Positions 26,909-36,350 of a stretch of 64,000 bases of DNA are shown in pieces. The stretch is from Pseudomonas sp. KU26590 (GTDB lineage: Bacteria > Pseudomonadota > Gammaproteobacteria > Pseudomonadales > Pseudomonadaceae): contig NZ_CP110644.1 in the NCBI RefSeq assembly GCF_026153515.1, positions 186,001 through 250,000 of the forward strand. The letters are read 5' to 3'. The notes beneath the pieces are model-generated. The model searched no databases. It was not told the DNA's origin and saw only the letters and a program-made list of their open reading frames with translations. Numbering within the stretch: position 1 is the first letter of the stretch; every line of letters starts with the position of its first letter. A program made the position numbers and the translations under genes.

Positions 26909-28411
26909 ATGCCGCTATCCACAGCCAAAAACCTCTCGCTGATCGCCGCGATCGACCTGGGCTCCAACAGCTTTCATATGGTTGTCGCCAAAGCCAATCA
27001 GGGCGAAATTCGCATCCTTGAGCGGCTCGGTGAGAAAGTGCAGCTGGCCGCGGGGATCGATGACGACCGCCGCCTCAGCGAAGAATCCATGCAACGCGGG
27101 CTCGACTGCCTTAAGCGTTTCGCTCAACTGATCAACGGTATGCCGCCCGGCGCCGTGCGCATCGTCGGCACCAACGCCCTGCGCGAAGCCCGCAACCGCA
27201 ACGAATTCATTCACCGCGCCGAAGAAATCCTTGGCCATCCGGTCGAGGTCATCTCCGGCCGTGAAGAAGCGCGCCTGATCTACCTGGGCGTCTCCCACAC
27301 CCTGGCCGACACGCCCGGCAAGCGCCTGGTCGCCGACATTGGCGGCGGCAGCACCGAATTCATCATCGGCCAGCGCTTCGAGCCTTTGCTGCGCGAAAGC
27401 CTGCAAATGGGCTGCGTCAGCTTCACTCAGCGTTACTTCAAGGACGGCAAGATCACACCCGCGCGTTACGCCCAGGCTTACACCGCAGCGCGGCTGGAAA
27501 TCATGAGCATCGAGCACGCACTGCATCGTCTGACGTGGGATGAGGCCATTGGCTCGTCCGGCACCATTCGCGCCATCGGCCTGGCACTGAAGGCAGGCGG
27601 CCATGGCAATGGCGAGGTCAACGCCGAAGGGCTGGCCTGGCTCAAGCGCAAGCTGATGAAGCTGGGCGAAGTGGACAAGATCGATTTCGAAGGCCTCAAG
27701 CCTGATCGTCGGGCGATCTTCCCGGCGGGACTGGCGATTCTCGAAGCCATCTTCGACGCCCTCGACCTCAAGCGCATGGACCACTGCGAAGGCGCGCTGC
27801 GTGAAGGCGTGCTGTACGACCTGCTCGGCCGTCATCACCACGAGGACGTGCGCGAACGCACCCTCAGCTCGCTGATGGAGCGCTACCACGTTGATCTCGA
27901 ACAAGCCGCCCGTGTCGAGCGCAAGGCGCTGTCAGCGCTGGAACAAGTGGCGAAAGCGTGGGAGCTTGAAGACAATTCGTATCGCGAGCTGCTGAGTTGG
28001 GCCGCCAAGGTGCATGAAGTGGGTCTGGACATCGCCCACTATCACTACCACAAGCATGGCGCGTACCTGATCGAGCACTCGGACCTTGCCGGCTTTTCCC
28101 GCGAGGACCAGCAAATGCTCGGGCTGCTGGTGCGCGGTCACCGCCGTAATATTCCCAAGGACAAGTTTGCCGAGTTCGGCAACGAAGGCGTGAAGCTGAT
28201 TCGTCTGTGCGTGCTGCTGCGCTTCGCGATCCTGTTTCACCACATTCGCGGCACCCAAGAGATGCCGCAGCCTGTGCTGACCGCCAACGATAACCACCTG
28301 GACATCGTGTTCCCGGATGGCTGGCTGGAAAACAACCAGCTGACTCAGGCCGACTTCGCGCTCGAAGCGGAGTGGCTGACCCGAGTCGGCATCATCCTCA
28401 ACGTACGCTGA
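26909..28411 (+). CDS. ppx: Exopolyphosphatase
   Basis: Ppx/GppA-family enzyme of 500 residues that removes terminal phosphate from polyphosphate. ATG 26909 gives [28 protein letters not shown]; the frame extends upstream only through the REP region. The ASKHA phosphate loops [10 protein letters not shown] (14-23) and [10 protein letters not shown] (142-151) are intact, as are catalytic-region [14 protein letters not shown] and the C-terminal HD-like domain ([21 protein letters not shown]). The 3' end overlaps the convergent ppk gene by 14 bases. Confidence 0.95.
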   Translation: MPLSTAKNLSLIAAIDLGSNSFHMVVAKANQGEIRILERLGEKVQLAAGIDDDRRLSEESMQRGLDCLKRFAQLINGMPPGAVRIVGTNALREARNRNEFIHRAEEILGHPVEVISGREEARLIYLGVSHTLADTPGKRLVADIGGGSTEFIIGQRFEPLLRESLQMGCVSFTQRYFKDGKITPARYAQAYTAARLEIMSIEHALHRLTWDEAIGSSGTIRAIGLALKAGGHGNGEVNAEGLAWLKRKLMKLGEVDKIDFEGLKPDRRAIFPAGLAILEAIFDALDLKRMDHCEGALREGVLYDLLGRHHHEDVRERTLSSLMERYHVDLEQAARVERKALSALEQVAKAWELEDNSYRELLSWAAKVHEVGLDIAHYHYHKHGAYLIEHSDLAGFSREDQQMLGLLVRGHRRNIPKDKFAEFGNEGVKLIRLCVLLRFAILFHHIRGTQEMPQPVLTANDNHLDIVFPDGWLENNQLTQADFALEAEWLTRVGIILNVR

Positions 28412-30635
28412 GGACCGGGTTGCTCAGCTTCTCAAGCAGACTCGCCTGCACATTGCGGGGGTTCTGGTTGCCGGTCGGGGTGCTGCGGATGTAGCGCCCG
28501 TCCGGCTGCAGCAGCCAGCTATGGGTGTTGTCGGTCAGGTACCCTTCCAGCTCTTTCTTCACACGCAAGATCAGCTTCTTGCCTTCCACCGGGAAGCACG
28601 TCTCGACACGCTTGTCGAGGTTGCGCTCCATCCAGTCGGCACTGGAGAGGTACATCTGCTCGTCGCCGCCATTCAGGAAGTAGAACACCCGCGTGTGCTC
28701 AAGGAAGCGGCCGATGATCGAGCGCACCTGGATGTTGTGTGACACGCCCGGCACGCCAGGACGCAGGCAGCACATGCCGCGCACAACGAGGTCGATCTTG
28801 ACGCCGGTCTGACTGGCCTTGTACAGCGCGCGAATGATCTTCGGGTCGGTCAGCGAGTTGAACTTGGCGATGATGTGCGCAGGCTTGCCCTCGGACGCGA
28901 ACTGGGTCTCGCGGGCAATCATGTCCAGCATGCCTTTCTTCAGGGTGAACGGCGCGTGCAGCAGCTTCTTCATGCGCAGCGTTTTACCCATGCCGATCAA
29001 CTGGCTGAACAGCTTGCCGACGTCTTCGCACAACGCATCGTCCGAGGTCAGCAGGCTGTAGTCGGTGTAGAGACGCGCGTTGCCAGCGTGGTAGTTGCCG
29101 GTACCCAAATGCGCGTAACGGACGATCTCGCCGGCCTCACGGCGCAGGATCAGCATCATCTTGGCGTGGGTCTTGTAACCGACCACGCCGTAGATCACCA
29201 CGGCACCGGCCGCTTGCAGGCGGCTGGCCAGTTGCAGGTTCGACTCTTCGTCAAAACGCGCACGCAGCTCGATGACGGCGGTCACTTCCTTGCCGTTGCG
29301 CGCGGCATCGACCAGTGCATCGACGATTTCCGAGTTGGCACCGCTGCGGTACAGCGTCTGGCGCACGGCGAGCACGTGAGGGTCTTTCGCCGCCTGGCGC
29401 AGCAGATCGACGACCGGGGTGAAGGACTCGAACGGGTGCAGCAGCAAAATGTCTTGCTTACTGATCACGTTGAAAATGTTTTCGCTGTTCTGCAGCAGCT
29501 TCGGAATCGCCGGGGTGAACGGCATGTACTGCAGCTCGGGATGGCTGTCCAGGCCCGTGATGCTGAACAGGCGCGTCAGGTTCACCGGCCCATTGACCTG
29601 ATACAGCTCGCTCTCGCTCAGGTTGAACTGCTTGAGCAGGTAGTCCGACAGCAGTTTCGGGCAGGTGTCTGCCACTTCCAGACGTACCGCATCGCCGTAA
29701 CGACGGGAAAACAGCTCGCCACGCAACGCGCGGGCGAGGTCTTCGACGTCTTCGGAGTCGAGGGCCAAGTCAGCGTTACGGGTCAGACGGAACTGGTAGC
29801 AGCCCTTGACCTTCATGCCTTGGAACAGGTCATCGGCGTGGGCGTGGATCATCGACGACAGGAATACATAGTTGTCGCCCGTGCCGCCTACGTCTTCCGG
29901 CACTTTGATGATGCGCGGCAACAAACGCGGTGCCGGGATGATTGCCAGACCGGAATCGCGGCCGAAGGCGTCAATGCCTTCCAGCTCGACGATGAAGTTC
30001 AGCGACTTGTTCACCAGCAGCGGAAACGGGTGCGTCGGGTCCAGCCCGATCGGCGTGATGATCGGCGCGATCTCGTCACGGAAATAACGGCGTACCCAGG
30101 CTTTGATCTTGGCATTCCAATTGCGACGGCGAATGAAGCGCACCTGATGCTTTTCCAGCTCCGGCAACAGGATGTCGTTGAGAATGGCGTACTGGCGATC
30201 CACGTGCCCGTGCACCAGTTCGCTGATGCGCGCCAGGGCTTGATGAGGCTGCAAGCCGTCAGCGCCAGCCTGTTCGCGGGCGAAGGTGATTTGCTTCTTG
30301 AGGCCGGCGACGCGGATTTCGAAGAACTCGTCCAGGTTGCTGGAGAAAATCAGCAGAAACTTGAGCCGCTCAAGCAACGGATAGGACTCGTCGAGCGCCT
30401 GTTCCAACACGCGAATGTTGAACTGCAGCTGCGACAGCTCGCGGTGAATATAAAGACTGCTGTCATCCAGATTGGGCACCGCGAGGGCATGCGGGGCAGG
30501 ATGATGCGGTTCCAGCGCGGGCACTACTTCAATGGTCGGCTCGACCACCGGAGTCACCTCTGGGTTGACGGGCTGCTGGTTGACAGGCTGAGGGTCAAGC
30601 TCGACTGCGGCTTCGGTAGATCCTTCGGTGCTCAT
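28398..30635 (-). CDS. ppk: Polyphosphate kinase 1
   Basis: Polymerises ATP gamma-phosphate into polyphosphate; 745 residues from ATG 30633-30635 ([15 protein letters not shown]). After an acidic, Pro-rich N-terminal tail of about 50 residues come the N domain ([21 protein letters not shown]), the head domain, and the two phospholipase-D-like catalytic domains, including the autophosphorylated His region [20 protein letters not shown] and the HLGTGNYH segment. It is convergent with ppx, so synthesis and breakdown are encoded tail to tail. A Pho box at 30993-31010 and a -10 at 30977-30982 predict phosphate control and a leader of about 335 nt. Confidence 0.95.
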   Translation of the reverse strand: MSTEGSTEAAVELDPQPVNQQPVNPEVTPVVEPTIEVVPALEPHHPAPHALAVPNLDDSSLYIHRELSQLQFNIRVLEQALDESYPLLERLKFLLIFSSNLDEFFEIRVAGLKKQITFAREQAGADGLQPHQALARISELVHGHVDRQYAILNDILLPELEKHQVRFIRRRNWNAKIKAWVRRYFRDEIAPIITPIGLDPTHPFPLLVNKSLNFIVELEGIDAFGRDSGLAIIPAPRLLPRIIKVPEDVGGTGDNYVFLSSMIHAHADDLFQGMKVKGCYQFRLTRNADLALDSEDVEDLARALRGELFSRRYGDAVRLEVADTCPKLLSDYLLKQFNLSESELYQVNGPVNLTRLFSITGLDSHPELQYMPFTPAIPKLLQNSENIFNVISKQDILLLHPFESFTPVVDLLRQAAKDPHVLAVRQTLYRSGANSEIVDALVDAARNGKEVTAVIELRARFDEESNLQLASRLQAAGAVVIYGVVGYKTHAKMMLILRREAGEIVRYAHLGTGNYHAGNARLYTDYSLLTSDDALCEDVGKLFSQLIGMGKTLRMKKLLHAPFTLKKGMLDMIARETQFASEGKPAHIIAKFNSLTDPKIIRALYKASQTGVKIDLVVRGMCCLRPGVPGVSHNIQVRSIIGRFLEHTRVFYFLNGGDEQMYLSSADWMERNLDKRVETCFPVEGKKLILRVKKELEGYLTDNTHSWLLQPDGRYIRSTPTGNQNPRNVQASLLEKLSNPVLSVR

Positions 30636-30970
30636 GAATAATCCTGTAAGGCAATTGGCCTTGTAACAGTTGGGCCGCGCATACGGCCGATGTCGGAATG
30701 CCGCTTGCGCCACAACAGTGGTGACGTACAGCGTGAGACAACGGTCACGCCCAGGGCGTGGCGGTTCTGAAAATGCTTGTGGCCTGACTCTGAATTGTGC
30801 AGCGGGGCGACGAGCGTCAGGCAAGATGCTGTGAGCGGTTTGACTCTCCACGCTACGGATTTCTCCGTGGGGTGCAACACCTTATCCGCCCAAGGGCCGT
30901 TGGCACCTTGTCGCGCCGGCAGGGCTCCATGCCCTGGAACACACGGGGATAAAGGGAACCGCGGCCACAG
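30636..30970 (-). other. Predicted long 5' leader of ppk
   Basis: If the Pho-box promoter is right, about 335 untranslated bases precede ppk. The segment contains hairpin-forming stretches, for example CAGGGC/GCCCTG around TCCAT (about 30918-30935) and the CACGCTACGGATTTCTCCGTG region (about 30849-30870), and no family I can name. The minus-strand reading frame stays open to 30851, but the extension lacks a plausible start and looks non-coding. From memory, P. aeruginosa has hemB upstream of ppk; no hemB is present here. Confidence 0.45.
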
Positions 30971-30976
30971 CGGGCA

Positions 30977-31010
30977 TTTATAAGCGGCGATTATGACACT
31001 GGCGTGACAA
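30977..31010 (-). promoter_or_regulatory. Pho box and -10 upstream of ppk
   Basis: On the minus strand the sequence reads TTGTCAC-GCCA-GTGTCAT (complement of 31010-30993): two 7-bp repeats with an 11-bp period, close to the PhoB consensus of two CTGTCAT copies separated by four bases. Ten bases further on lies TATAAA (complement of 30982-30977), the canonical distance from a Pho box to a -10. This predicts PhoB-activated transcription of ppk from about 30970. Confidence 0.6.
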
Positions 31011-31166
31011 GTGTAATTGCGACGTAACGTGTACGACACAAACCCTCTCTTCGCGCGAATATTCGCTACCGAACGTAGGAAACTTTAACGCGGTGACACA
31101 TTTGCATACTTTCCTGAATGCCTTGGGCGCGTTAGGCTGCGCGTTCATTTCGCCAGCACCTAAATA

Positions 31167-31793
31167 ATGCTCCAGCATTTTTTACAAGAATTTGGCTACT
31201 TCGCCCTTTTCCTCGGGACCTTTTTTGAAGGCGAGACCATTCTGGTGCTTGCCGGCTTTCTTGCGTTCCGCGGATACATGGATATCAATCTGGTCGTGGT
31301 GGTTGCCTTCTTCGGCAGCTACGCAGGCGACCAGCTCTGGTATTTCATGGGTCGTAAGCATGGCCGCAAGCTCCTGGCGCGCAAGCCGCGCTGGCAGTTG
31401 ATGGGCGATCGCGCGCTGGAGCATATCCGCCGACATCCCGACATCTGGGTGCTGAGCTTCCGCTTTGTTTATGGCTTGCGTACGGTCATGCCGGTTGCCA
31501 TCGGCCTGTCCGGCTATCCACCGGGGCGCTACCTGCTGCTCAACGGCATCGGCGCAGCGGTATGGGCAGCGGCGCTGGGCGCAGCGGCGTACAAGTTCGG
31601 CTCCGTGCTCGAAGGCCTGCTGGGCAACGTCAAGAAATACGAGCTGTGGGTCCTGGGCGCACTGCTGGTGATCGGTGTGCTGCTGTGGATTCGCCGCCGC
31701 ATCAAAAACGCACGTATCGCCCGGGAAGAGAAGCTGGCCGTGGCGGCCAATGCCGAAGCCAGCGTAGAAGCCAGGAACACCCCTGACGAGTAA
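31167..31793 (+). CDS. DedA family membrane protein
   Basis: Inner-membrane protein of 208 residues of the DedA/SNARE-associated superfamily, some members of which flip undecaprenyl phosphate or phospholipids. FGYFALFLGTFFEGETILVLAGFLAFRG carries the conserved acidic residues of the first re-entrant helix, and GDQLWYFMGRKHGRK plus FRFVYGLRTVMPVAIGLSGYPPGRY carry the family's F-x-R-x3-G-R-like region. Last 30 residues are charged and cytoplasmic. It is monocistronic as far as can be seen, divergent from ppk. Confidence 0.88.
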   Translation: MLQHFLQEFGYFALFLGTFFEGETILVLAGFLAFRGYMDINLVVVVAFFGSYAGDQLWYFMGRKHGRKLLARKPRWQLMGDRALEHIRRHPDIWVLSFRFVYGLRTVMPVAIGLSGYPPGRYLLLNGIGAAVWAAALGAAAYKFGSVLEGLLGNVKKYELWVLGALLVIGVLLWIRRRIKNARIAREEKLAVAANAEASVEARNTPDE

Positions 31794-31928
31794 ATCCTCG
31801 GCGCATGCCCACGAAGCTGGAGACATTCGCTAACGGCGTTGTCCTAGGTTCATGGCTTGCGACAATCAGCGCAATGCTGACCTGCGTAACCGGTTACTGG
31901 CCGGAGCGCCTGAGAGAGGAACACGCGA

Positions 31929-32609
31929 ATGACCAAAAAAGTGGCCGTTATTCTTTCTGGCTGTGGCGTTTACGACGGTGCGGAAATCCACGAAAGCGTG
32001 CTGACGTTGCTGCGCCTTGATCAGCGCGGCGCAGCAGTGAAGTGCTTTGCACCCAATATCCCTCAACACCACGTCATCAATCATCTGACCGGCGAAGAAA
32101 TGCCCGAATCGCGCAACGTGCTGGTTGAATCAGCCCGCATCGCCCGTGGCGCCATCGAAGACATCCGCGAAGCCGACGTCACCGAATTCGATGCATTGAT
32201 CATCCCCGGCGGCTTCGGTGCCGCGAAAAACCTGTCGAACTTCTCTACCCAAGGCGCTGGCTGCAAGGTCCAGGCTGAAGTGCTGGCGATGGCTGAAGCC
32301 TTTGCCGCAGCCGGCAAACCCATCGGGCTCATCTGTGTATCGCCGGCGCTGGCCGCAAAAATCTATGGCCCGGGCGTCACCTGCACGATCGGCAACGACG
32401 CCGACACCGCCGCAGCGATCACCCGCATGGGCGGCACCCACCAGGAGTGTGAGGTGACTGAAATCGTCGAAGACAAGGATCGCAAGTTGGTGAGCACCCC
32501 GGCTTACATGGTCGCCACGTCCATCGGCGAAGCAGCATCCGGGATCAACAAACTGGTGGATCGGGTTCTAGAACTGGTGCAGGAAAACGAGGATCGCCTT
32601 CCCGACTGA
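31929..32609 (+). CDS. elbB: Glyoxalase ElbB (DJ-1/PfpI family)
   Basis: DJ-1 superfamily protein of 226 residues. MTKKVAVILSGCGVYDGAEIHESVLTLLRLDQRGA matches ElbB, where the early Cys and the glutamate of the nucleophile elbow are conserved; DALIIPGGFGAAKNLS and GKPIGLICVSPALAAKIYG (catalytic Cys in ICVSP) follow. E. coli ElbB has weak glyoxalase activity and has been linked to isoprenoid output. GAGAGGAAC precedes the ATG. Complete. Confidence 0.92.
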   Translation: MTKKVAVILSGCGVYDGAEIHESVLTLLRLDQRGAAVKCFAPNIPQHHVINHLTGEEMPESRNVLVESARIARGAIEDIREADVTEFDALIIPGGFGAAKNLSNFSTQGAGCKVQAEVLAMAEAFAAAGKPIGLICVSPALAAKIYGPGVTCTIGNDADTAAAITRMGGTHQECEVTEIVEDKDRKLVSTPAYMVATSIGEAASGINKLVDRVLELVQENEDRLPD

Positions 32610-32653
32610 CTTTTAGAAGAGGGGCTGGCGACGGACTTACCGCTTACCAGCCT

Positions 32654-33142
32654 TCAGCCCTGCGGGTTTTCGACTGCGGGCTGCGGCGGATACTCTCGCG
32701 CCAGCCGGGTCAGTATCCGGTCGAGGCAGTTGGCAAACGCCTGTTTCTCCCGTTCGCCATAGGCGCCCTGCCCGCCACTGGCCTGGCCTTGCTCACGCAG
32801 ATCCGTGAAGAGGTTACGCATCGCCAGGCGCTGGCCCATGTTCTGCGCATCGAACTCCTTACCCCGTGGGTCGAGCGCTGCAACGCCATTCTTCACCAGC
32901 CGATCAGCCAACGGCACATCGCTGCAGATCACCAGTTCGCCCGGCACGGCGTGCTCGACCAGATAATCGTCAGCCGCATCCGGCCCGCTGGGCACAACGA
33001 TCAACTTCACCAAGGTCAGGCTCGGCTTGATCTGGCTCTGCCCCGCCACCAGCACCACCTCATACTTGCGCTTGAGGGCGAACTTGATGACGAGGTCCTT
33101 GGCAGCCTTGGGGCAGGCGTCGGCATCGATCCAGACGCGCAT
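32654..33142 (-). CDS. YaiI/YqxD family protein (DUF188)
   Basis: Conserved 162-residue protein of unknown biochemical role in the UPF0178 family. MRVWIDADACPKAAKDLVIKFALKR carries the Asp-rich N-terminus that suggests a PIN-like metal site, followed by DAADDYLVEHAVPGELVICSDVPLADRLVKNG and ALDPRGKEFDAQNMGQRLAMRNLFTDLREQG, the family's best-conserved segment. It converges on elbB and shares direction with the FTR1 gene, which ends 27 bases upstream. Confidence 0.88.
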   Translation of the reverse strand: MRVWIDADACPKAAKDLVIKFALKRKYEVVLVAGQSQIKPSLTLVKLIVVPSGPDAADDYLVEHAVPGELVICSDVPLADRLVKNGVAALDPRGKEFDAQNMGQRLAMRNLFTDLREQGQASGGQGAYGEREKQAFANCLDRILTRLAREYPPQPAVENPQG

Positions 33143-33169
33143 ACGCGACTCCGATTTCAGAAAGTGAAT

Positions 33170-35062
33170 TTAGGCAGTGGCCGCGCGGCGCTTCTCAGCT
33201 ATCCGGCTGCGACCATACAGCACCACAATCGCCAACAACGCTATGGCTTGCGCGCCAAGGGAATAGGCATCGGCGTGAATGCCCAGCCATTCGAAATCGA
33301 AGAAAGGCACCGGACGCGTCCCGAAAATCCCGGCCTCCTGCAACGCCTTGACGCCATGGCCGGCGAACACCACCGACAGCGCACACAGCAGCGCAGCATT
33401 GATGCCGAAAAACAGCGTCAGCGGCAGCTTCGCAGAACCCCGCAGGATCACCCACGCCAAGCCGACAAGCAGCACCAGCGCCGTGGCGCCTCCGGCCAAT
33501 ACGGCGTTGTGGCCGGCAGGGCCTGCCTGCAGCCACAGGGTTTCGTAGAACAGAATGACTTCGAACAGCTCGCGATAGACCGAGAAGAACGCCAGCACCG
33601 CAAAACCGAAACGGCCACCGCCGCCAACGAGACTGCTCTTGATGTAGTCCTGCCAGGCAGCGGCATGACGCCGGTCGTGCATCCACACCCCCAGCCACAG
33701 CACCATGACGCTGGCGAACAGCGCGGTCGCGCCTTCCAGCAGCTCGCGTTGCGAACCACTGACATCGATGACGTACGCTGCCAGCGCCCACGTGCCCAGG
33801 CCTGCCAGCAAAGCCAGCCCCCAACCGACGTTGACGCTGCGCACCGCCGATTGCTGACCGGTGTTGCGCAGGAACGCGAGAATGGCGGCGAGCACCAGAA
33901 TCGCTTCCAGCCCTTCGCGCAGCAGGATCAGCAGACCGGAGATGAAGCTCAATGAGGTGCTCAGGCCATCGCTGCCAAGCAGATCGGCCGACTCCTTGAG
34001 CTTGACCTTCGCATCAGCGAGCTTCTGCGCCGCTTGGGCTGCGGGCAAGCCATCCTGAAGCGACTGCCGATAGGCCATGAGCGCTTTTTCGGTGTCCTTG
34101 CGCACGGCGGCATCGACGTTGTCGAGTGAGCTTTCGACCAGCTCGAAACCCTCCAGGTACGCCGCGACGGACAGGTCATACGCCTGTTCGCGATCACCTG
34201 ACTGGTACGCGGCCAGACTTTTGTCGAGGGTTGCGCTGGTGTAATCGAGGAGCTGAGCCGGGCCGCGTTGAACCTGAGGCGGCTGCGCGCGCTGGGCACG
34301 GAAGCTTGCAGTGGCTTGCGGTCCTTCGCTGGCACCGACTTCAGCCGGCGTCTGCCGCGCCAGATCAGCGAGGTTATAGAGTTTGTCCTGCTTCGCAGCG
34401 GAATCCGCGCTGAAGCCTGCGATGTAAGTCGCGACGTCCCAACGCTGACGGTCATCCAGTTGGTCCGCGAACGCTGGCATTTCAGTGCCTTCAATGCCCA
34501 AGCCGAGTGTGTTGTAGATGTCGTACAGACTCAGGCGGTCGAGCCGCGCCGGGTCTCGCAAATTAGAGGGAGGCGGAGAGAGACCAATCCCGGCCGGGCC
34601 ATCGCCTGCGCCCACATCGCCATGGCAGACCGAACAATACTGCGCATACAAGGGCGCGCCACGCGCGGGATCCGGGGTAATCACCGGCGCCTGACTGACT
34701 TCGTACGCCACCGCGAGCTTCGCGCCGAGCTGACGCGCCTGACGGGCTACTTGAGCGCCGTCCTGCTTCTGATTGACCGCATTCAACAGCGATGAGACTC
34801 CCTGCTCCAGCTCTGCGCGCTCTGGCTTGGCCGGCAACGCGGCGATCGTGCCCTGCAACGCCGTGAGAAACTCGACCTGCTCGCGGTATTCGCCCTCATC
34901 AACGACCTTGCCGTCCGCGACCGTCGCCGGGTAGTCCGCCCCGACGTAATCGAGCAAATGCAGAGCCTGAGCCGCGTCCTCGGCAGGCGCTGCGCAGGCA
35001 CCGACGCTGAACAGGCTCAACAGCACGAGGCTCAGCCAGGTCAAAAAGCGGGAGCGGAACAT
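33170..35062 (-). CDS. Cytochrome c-FTR1 iron permease fusion
   Basis: Iron permease of 630 residues from ATG 35062 (signal MFRSRFLTWLSLVLLSLFSVGACA); ATG 35107 would add 15 residues. A periplasmic N-terminal part contains a class I cytochrome c domain with heme site CSVCH (143-147) and candidate axial Met in EMPAFADQL. A helical linker follows, then an FTR1 membrane domain of about seven helices with two Arg-Glu-x-x-Glu iron motifs, REGLE and RELFE. In eukaryotes FTR1 works with a multicopper oxidase; here a heme domain in the same chain could pass electrons during Fe(II)/Fe(III) conversion. Role by homology; electron path is inference. Confidence 0.85.
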   Translation of the reverse strand: MFRSRFLTWLSLVLLSLFSVGACAAPAEDAAQALHLLDYVGADYPATVADGKVVDEGEYREQVEFLTALQGTIAALPAKPERAELEQGVSSLLNAVNQKQDGAQVARQARQLGAKLAVAYEVSQAPVITPDPARGAPLYAQYCSVCHGDVGAGDGPAGIGLSPPPSNLRDPARLDRLSLYDIYNTLGLGIEGTEMPAFADQLDDRQRWDVATYIAGFSADSAAKQDKLYNLADLARQTPAEVGASEGPQATASFRAQRAQPPQVQRGPAQLLDYTSATLDKSLAAYQSGDREQAYDLSVAAYLEGFELVESSLDNVDAAVRKDTEKALMAYRQSLQDGLPAAQAAQKLADAKVKLKESADLLGSDGLSTSLSFISGLLILLREGLEAILVLAAILAFLRNTGQQSAVRSVNVGWGLALLAGLGTWALAAYVIDVSGSQRELLEGATALFASVMVLWLGVWMHDRRHAAAWQDYIKSSLVGGGGRFGFAVLAFFSVYRELFEVILFYETLWLQAGPAGHNAVLAGGATALVLLVGLAWVILRGSAKLPLTLFFGINAALLCALSVVFAGHGVKALQEAGIFGTRPVPFFDFEWLGIHADAYSLGAQAIALLAIVVLYGRSRIAEKRRAATA

Positions 35063-35158
35063 GGGGGTGGATCTCAAATAGGAATGCGAAGGGTTGCCAT
35101 TGTTCATGTTCGCCGCTGAGGACTCAAGCGCTGCGTTGATGGCTGGGACCCAATTGCA

Positions 35159-35504
35159 GGACCGGCTTTAGCCGGGAAGACTTCGGTCCCCTTTTAACCA
35201 CGTTGTCTGACACACCGCTTTCGCGAGCAAGCTCACTCCTACAATTTCGTGTGCGCGCCCGACATCCGCGTTGAACGCAAATCCCCTGTAGGAGCAATCG
35301 GAGGTTACGACGGTCGCGAACGCGGTGGGCCTGTGACATGGACGGTGACTGACACAATGCATTCCCGAGCAAGCACTGCCATTTCCACTGGACGAGCGCG
35401 ATGCTTTTAGTGGGACAGGCTTTAGCCGGGAAAACGTCTGTGTTCACAACGCAAGAGTGAGGGTGCTGCCTCTGGCCGCTTCCCGGCTAAAGCCGGTCCT
35501 ACGG
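35159..35504. repeat. Cluster of REP elements in the gap between FTR1 and LysE genes
   Basis: The 35108-35585 gap has no gene that I can support and is largely REP sequence. Family 2 units (GGACCGGCTTTAGCCGGGAAG type) lie at 35159-35179, 35411-35433 and, inverted, at 35479-35502. Family 1-like units lie at 35219-35243 (TTTCGCGAGCAAGCTCACTCC) and, diverged, at 35286-35320 and 35363-35378. Both families mixed in one gap point to repeated insertion into a tolerated site. Confidence 0.75.
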
Positions 35505-35585
35505 ATGAGGGTTTAAACCGGTTTCCCAGCCGAGCGCAGCCAGTGAGACCGGCTGTGACTCAACTATGGGAGGGCTCTTGCCGAA

Positions 35586-36212
35586 TCAGGCGCGATGCAA
35601 GGTGGCGAGAAATGCCGCTGCGCTGACGAACAATCCGGCAAAGGTGCGGTTCATCCGGCGTTGCTGTTTGGGGGTTTTGAGGGCGCGGAGCACTTTCGAA
35701 GCCAGGCCGGTGTAGCCCGCCATGACGATCAGATCCACGCAGACCATGGTCGCGGCGATGATCAGGTATTGCGGCAGCAGCGGCAGGTGCGTGTCGATGA
35801 ACTGCGGCAGGATCGCCAGAATGAACACCAGCGCCTTGGGGTTGCTGATGTTCACCAGAAAGCCACGGGCCATGAGCACGAGCGGCTTGCCCACCGGGCG
35901 TACAGCCGACTCATCCGCCAGATCGCTCGGCAGCGCACGCCATTGCTTGATGCCCAGATAGACCAGGTAGGCGACGCCAAACCATTTGATCAGGGTGAAC
36001 GCCAGCGCCGAAGTGGCCAGCACCGCGCCAAGCCCGGCGGCGACCACGGCGATCTGCACGACGAGGGCGACCTGAAGGCCCAGCGCATTCCAGTAGCCGC
36101 GCCAGAACCCGTATTGCAGTCCGCTGGACATCGAGGCGATGGCGCCCGCGCCCGGAGACAGACTGATAACCCAGCAAGCGGCGAAAAACGCCAACCATGT
36201 TTCGAGCGACAT
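35586..36212 (-). CDS. LysE/RhtB family amino-acid exporter
   Basis: Inner-membrane exporter of 208 residues with six hydrophobic helices. ATG 36210-36212 is preferred over a GTG one codon upstream. The N-terminal ISLSPGAGAIASMSSGLQYGFWRGYWNALG is the family signature (SPGPxxxxxxxxxxxxG type), and GFLVNISNPKALVFILAILPQFID is the second conserved block. Substrates in this family include lysine, threonine, homoserine and quorum lactone relatives; which applies is not visible. Monocistronic between a REP-rich gap and the ABC-F gene. Confidence 0.88.
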   Translation of the reverse strand: MSLETWLAFFAACWVISLSPGAGAIASMSSGLQYGFWRGYWNALGLQVALVVQIAVVAAGLGAVLATSALAFTLIKWFGVAYLVYLGIKQWRALPSDLADESAVRPVGKPLVLMARGFLVNISNPKALVFILAILPQFIDTHLPLLPQYLIIAATMVCVDLIVMAGYTGLASKVLRALKTPKQQRRMNRTFAGLFVSAAAFLATLHRA

Positions 36213-36350
36213 CACGAACCTCAGGCAACGAAATCTTCGCCTAACCTAGTGTTTCCGGGCCTGTAAAGGCCAGTTATTTCTGACTGTTGCGGCGACTTGG
36301 CAGACAGCTGTTCCGGTCGCCTGCGTTACACGGCAACGCAGGCGATGCTA

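Noticed and set aside
28875..30641. Antisense open frame of 588 codons opposite ppk
   Set aside because: No family resemblance; ppk on the other strand is unmistakable.
30636..30851. N-terminal extension of ppk to 30851
   Set aside because: The added 72 residues are Arg/Pro/Cys-rich and unlike Ppk; [11 protein letters not shown] at 30635 is the plausible start.
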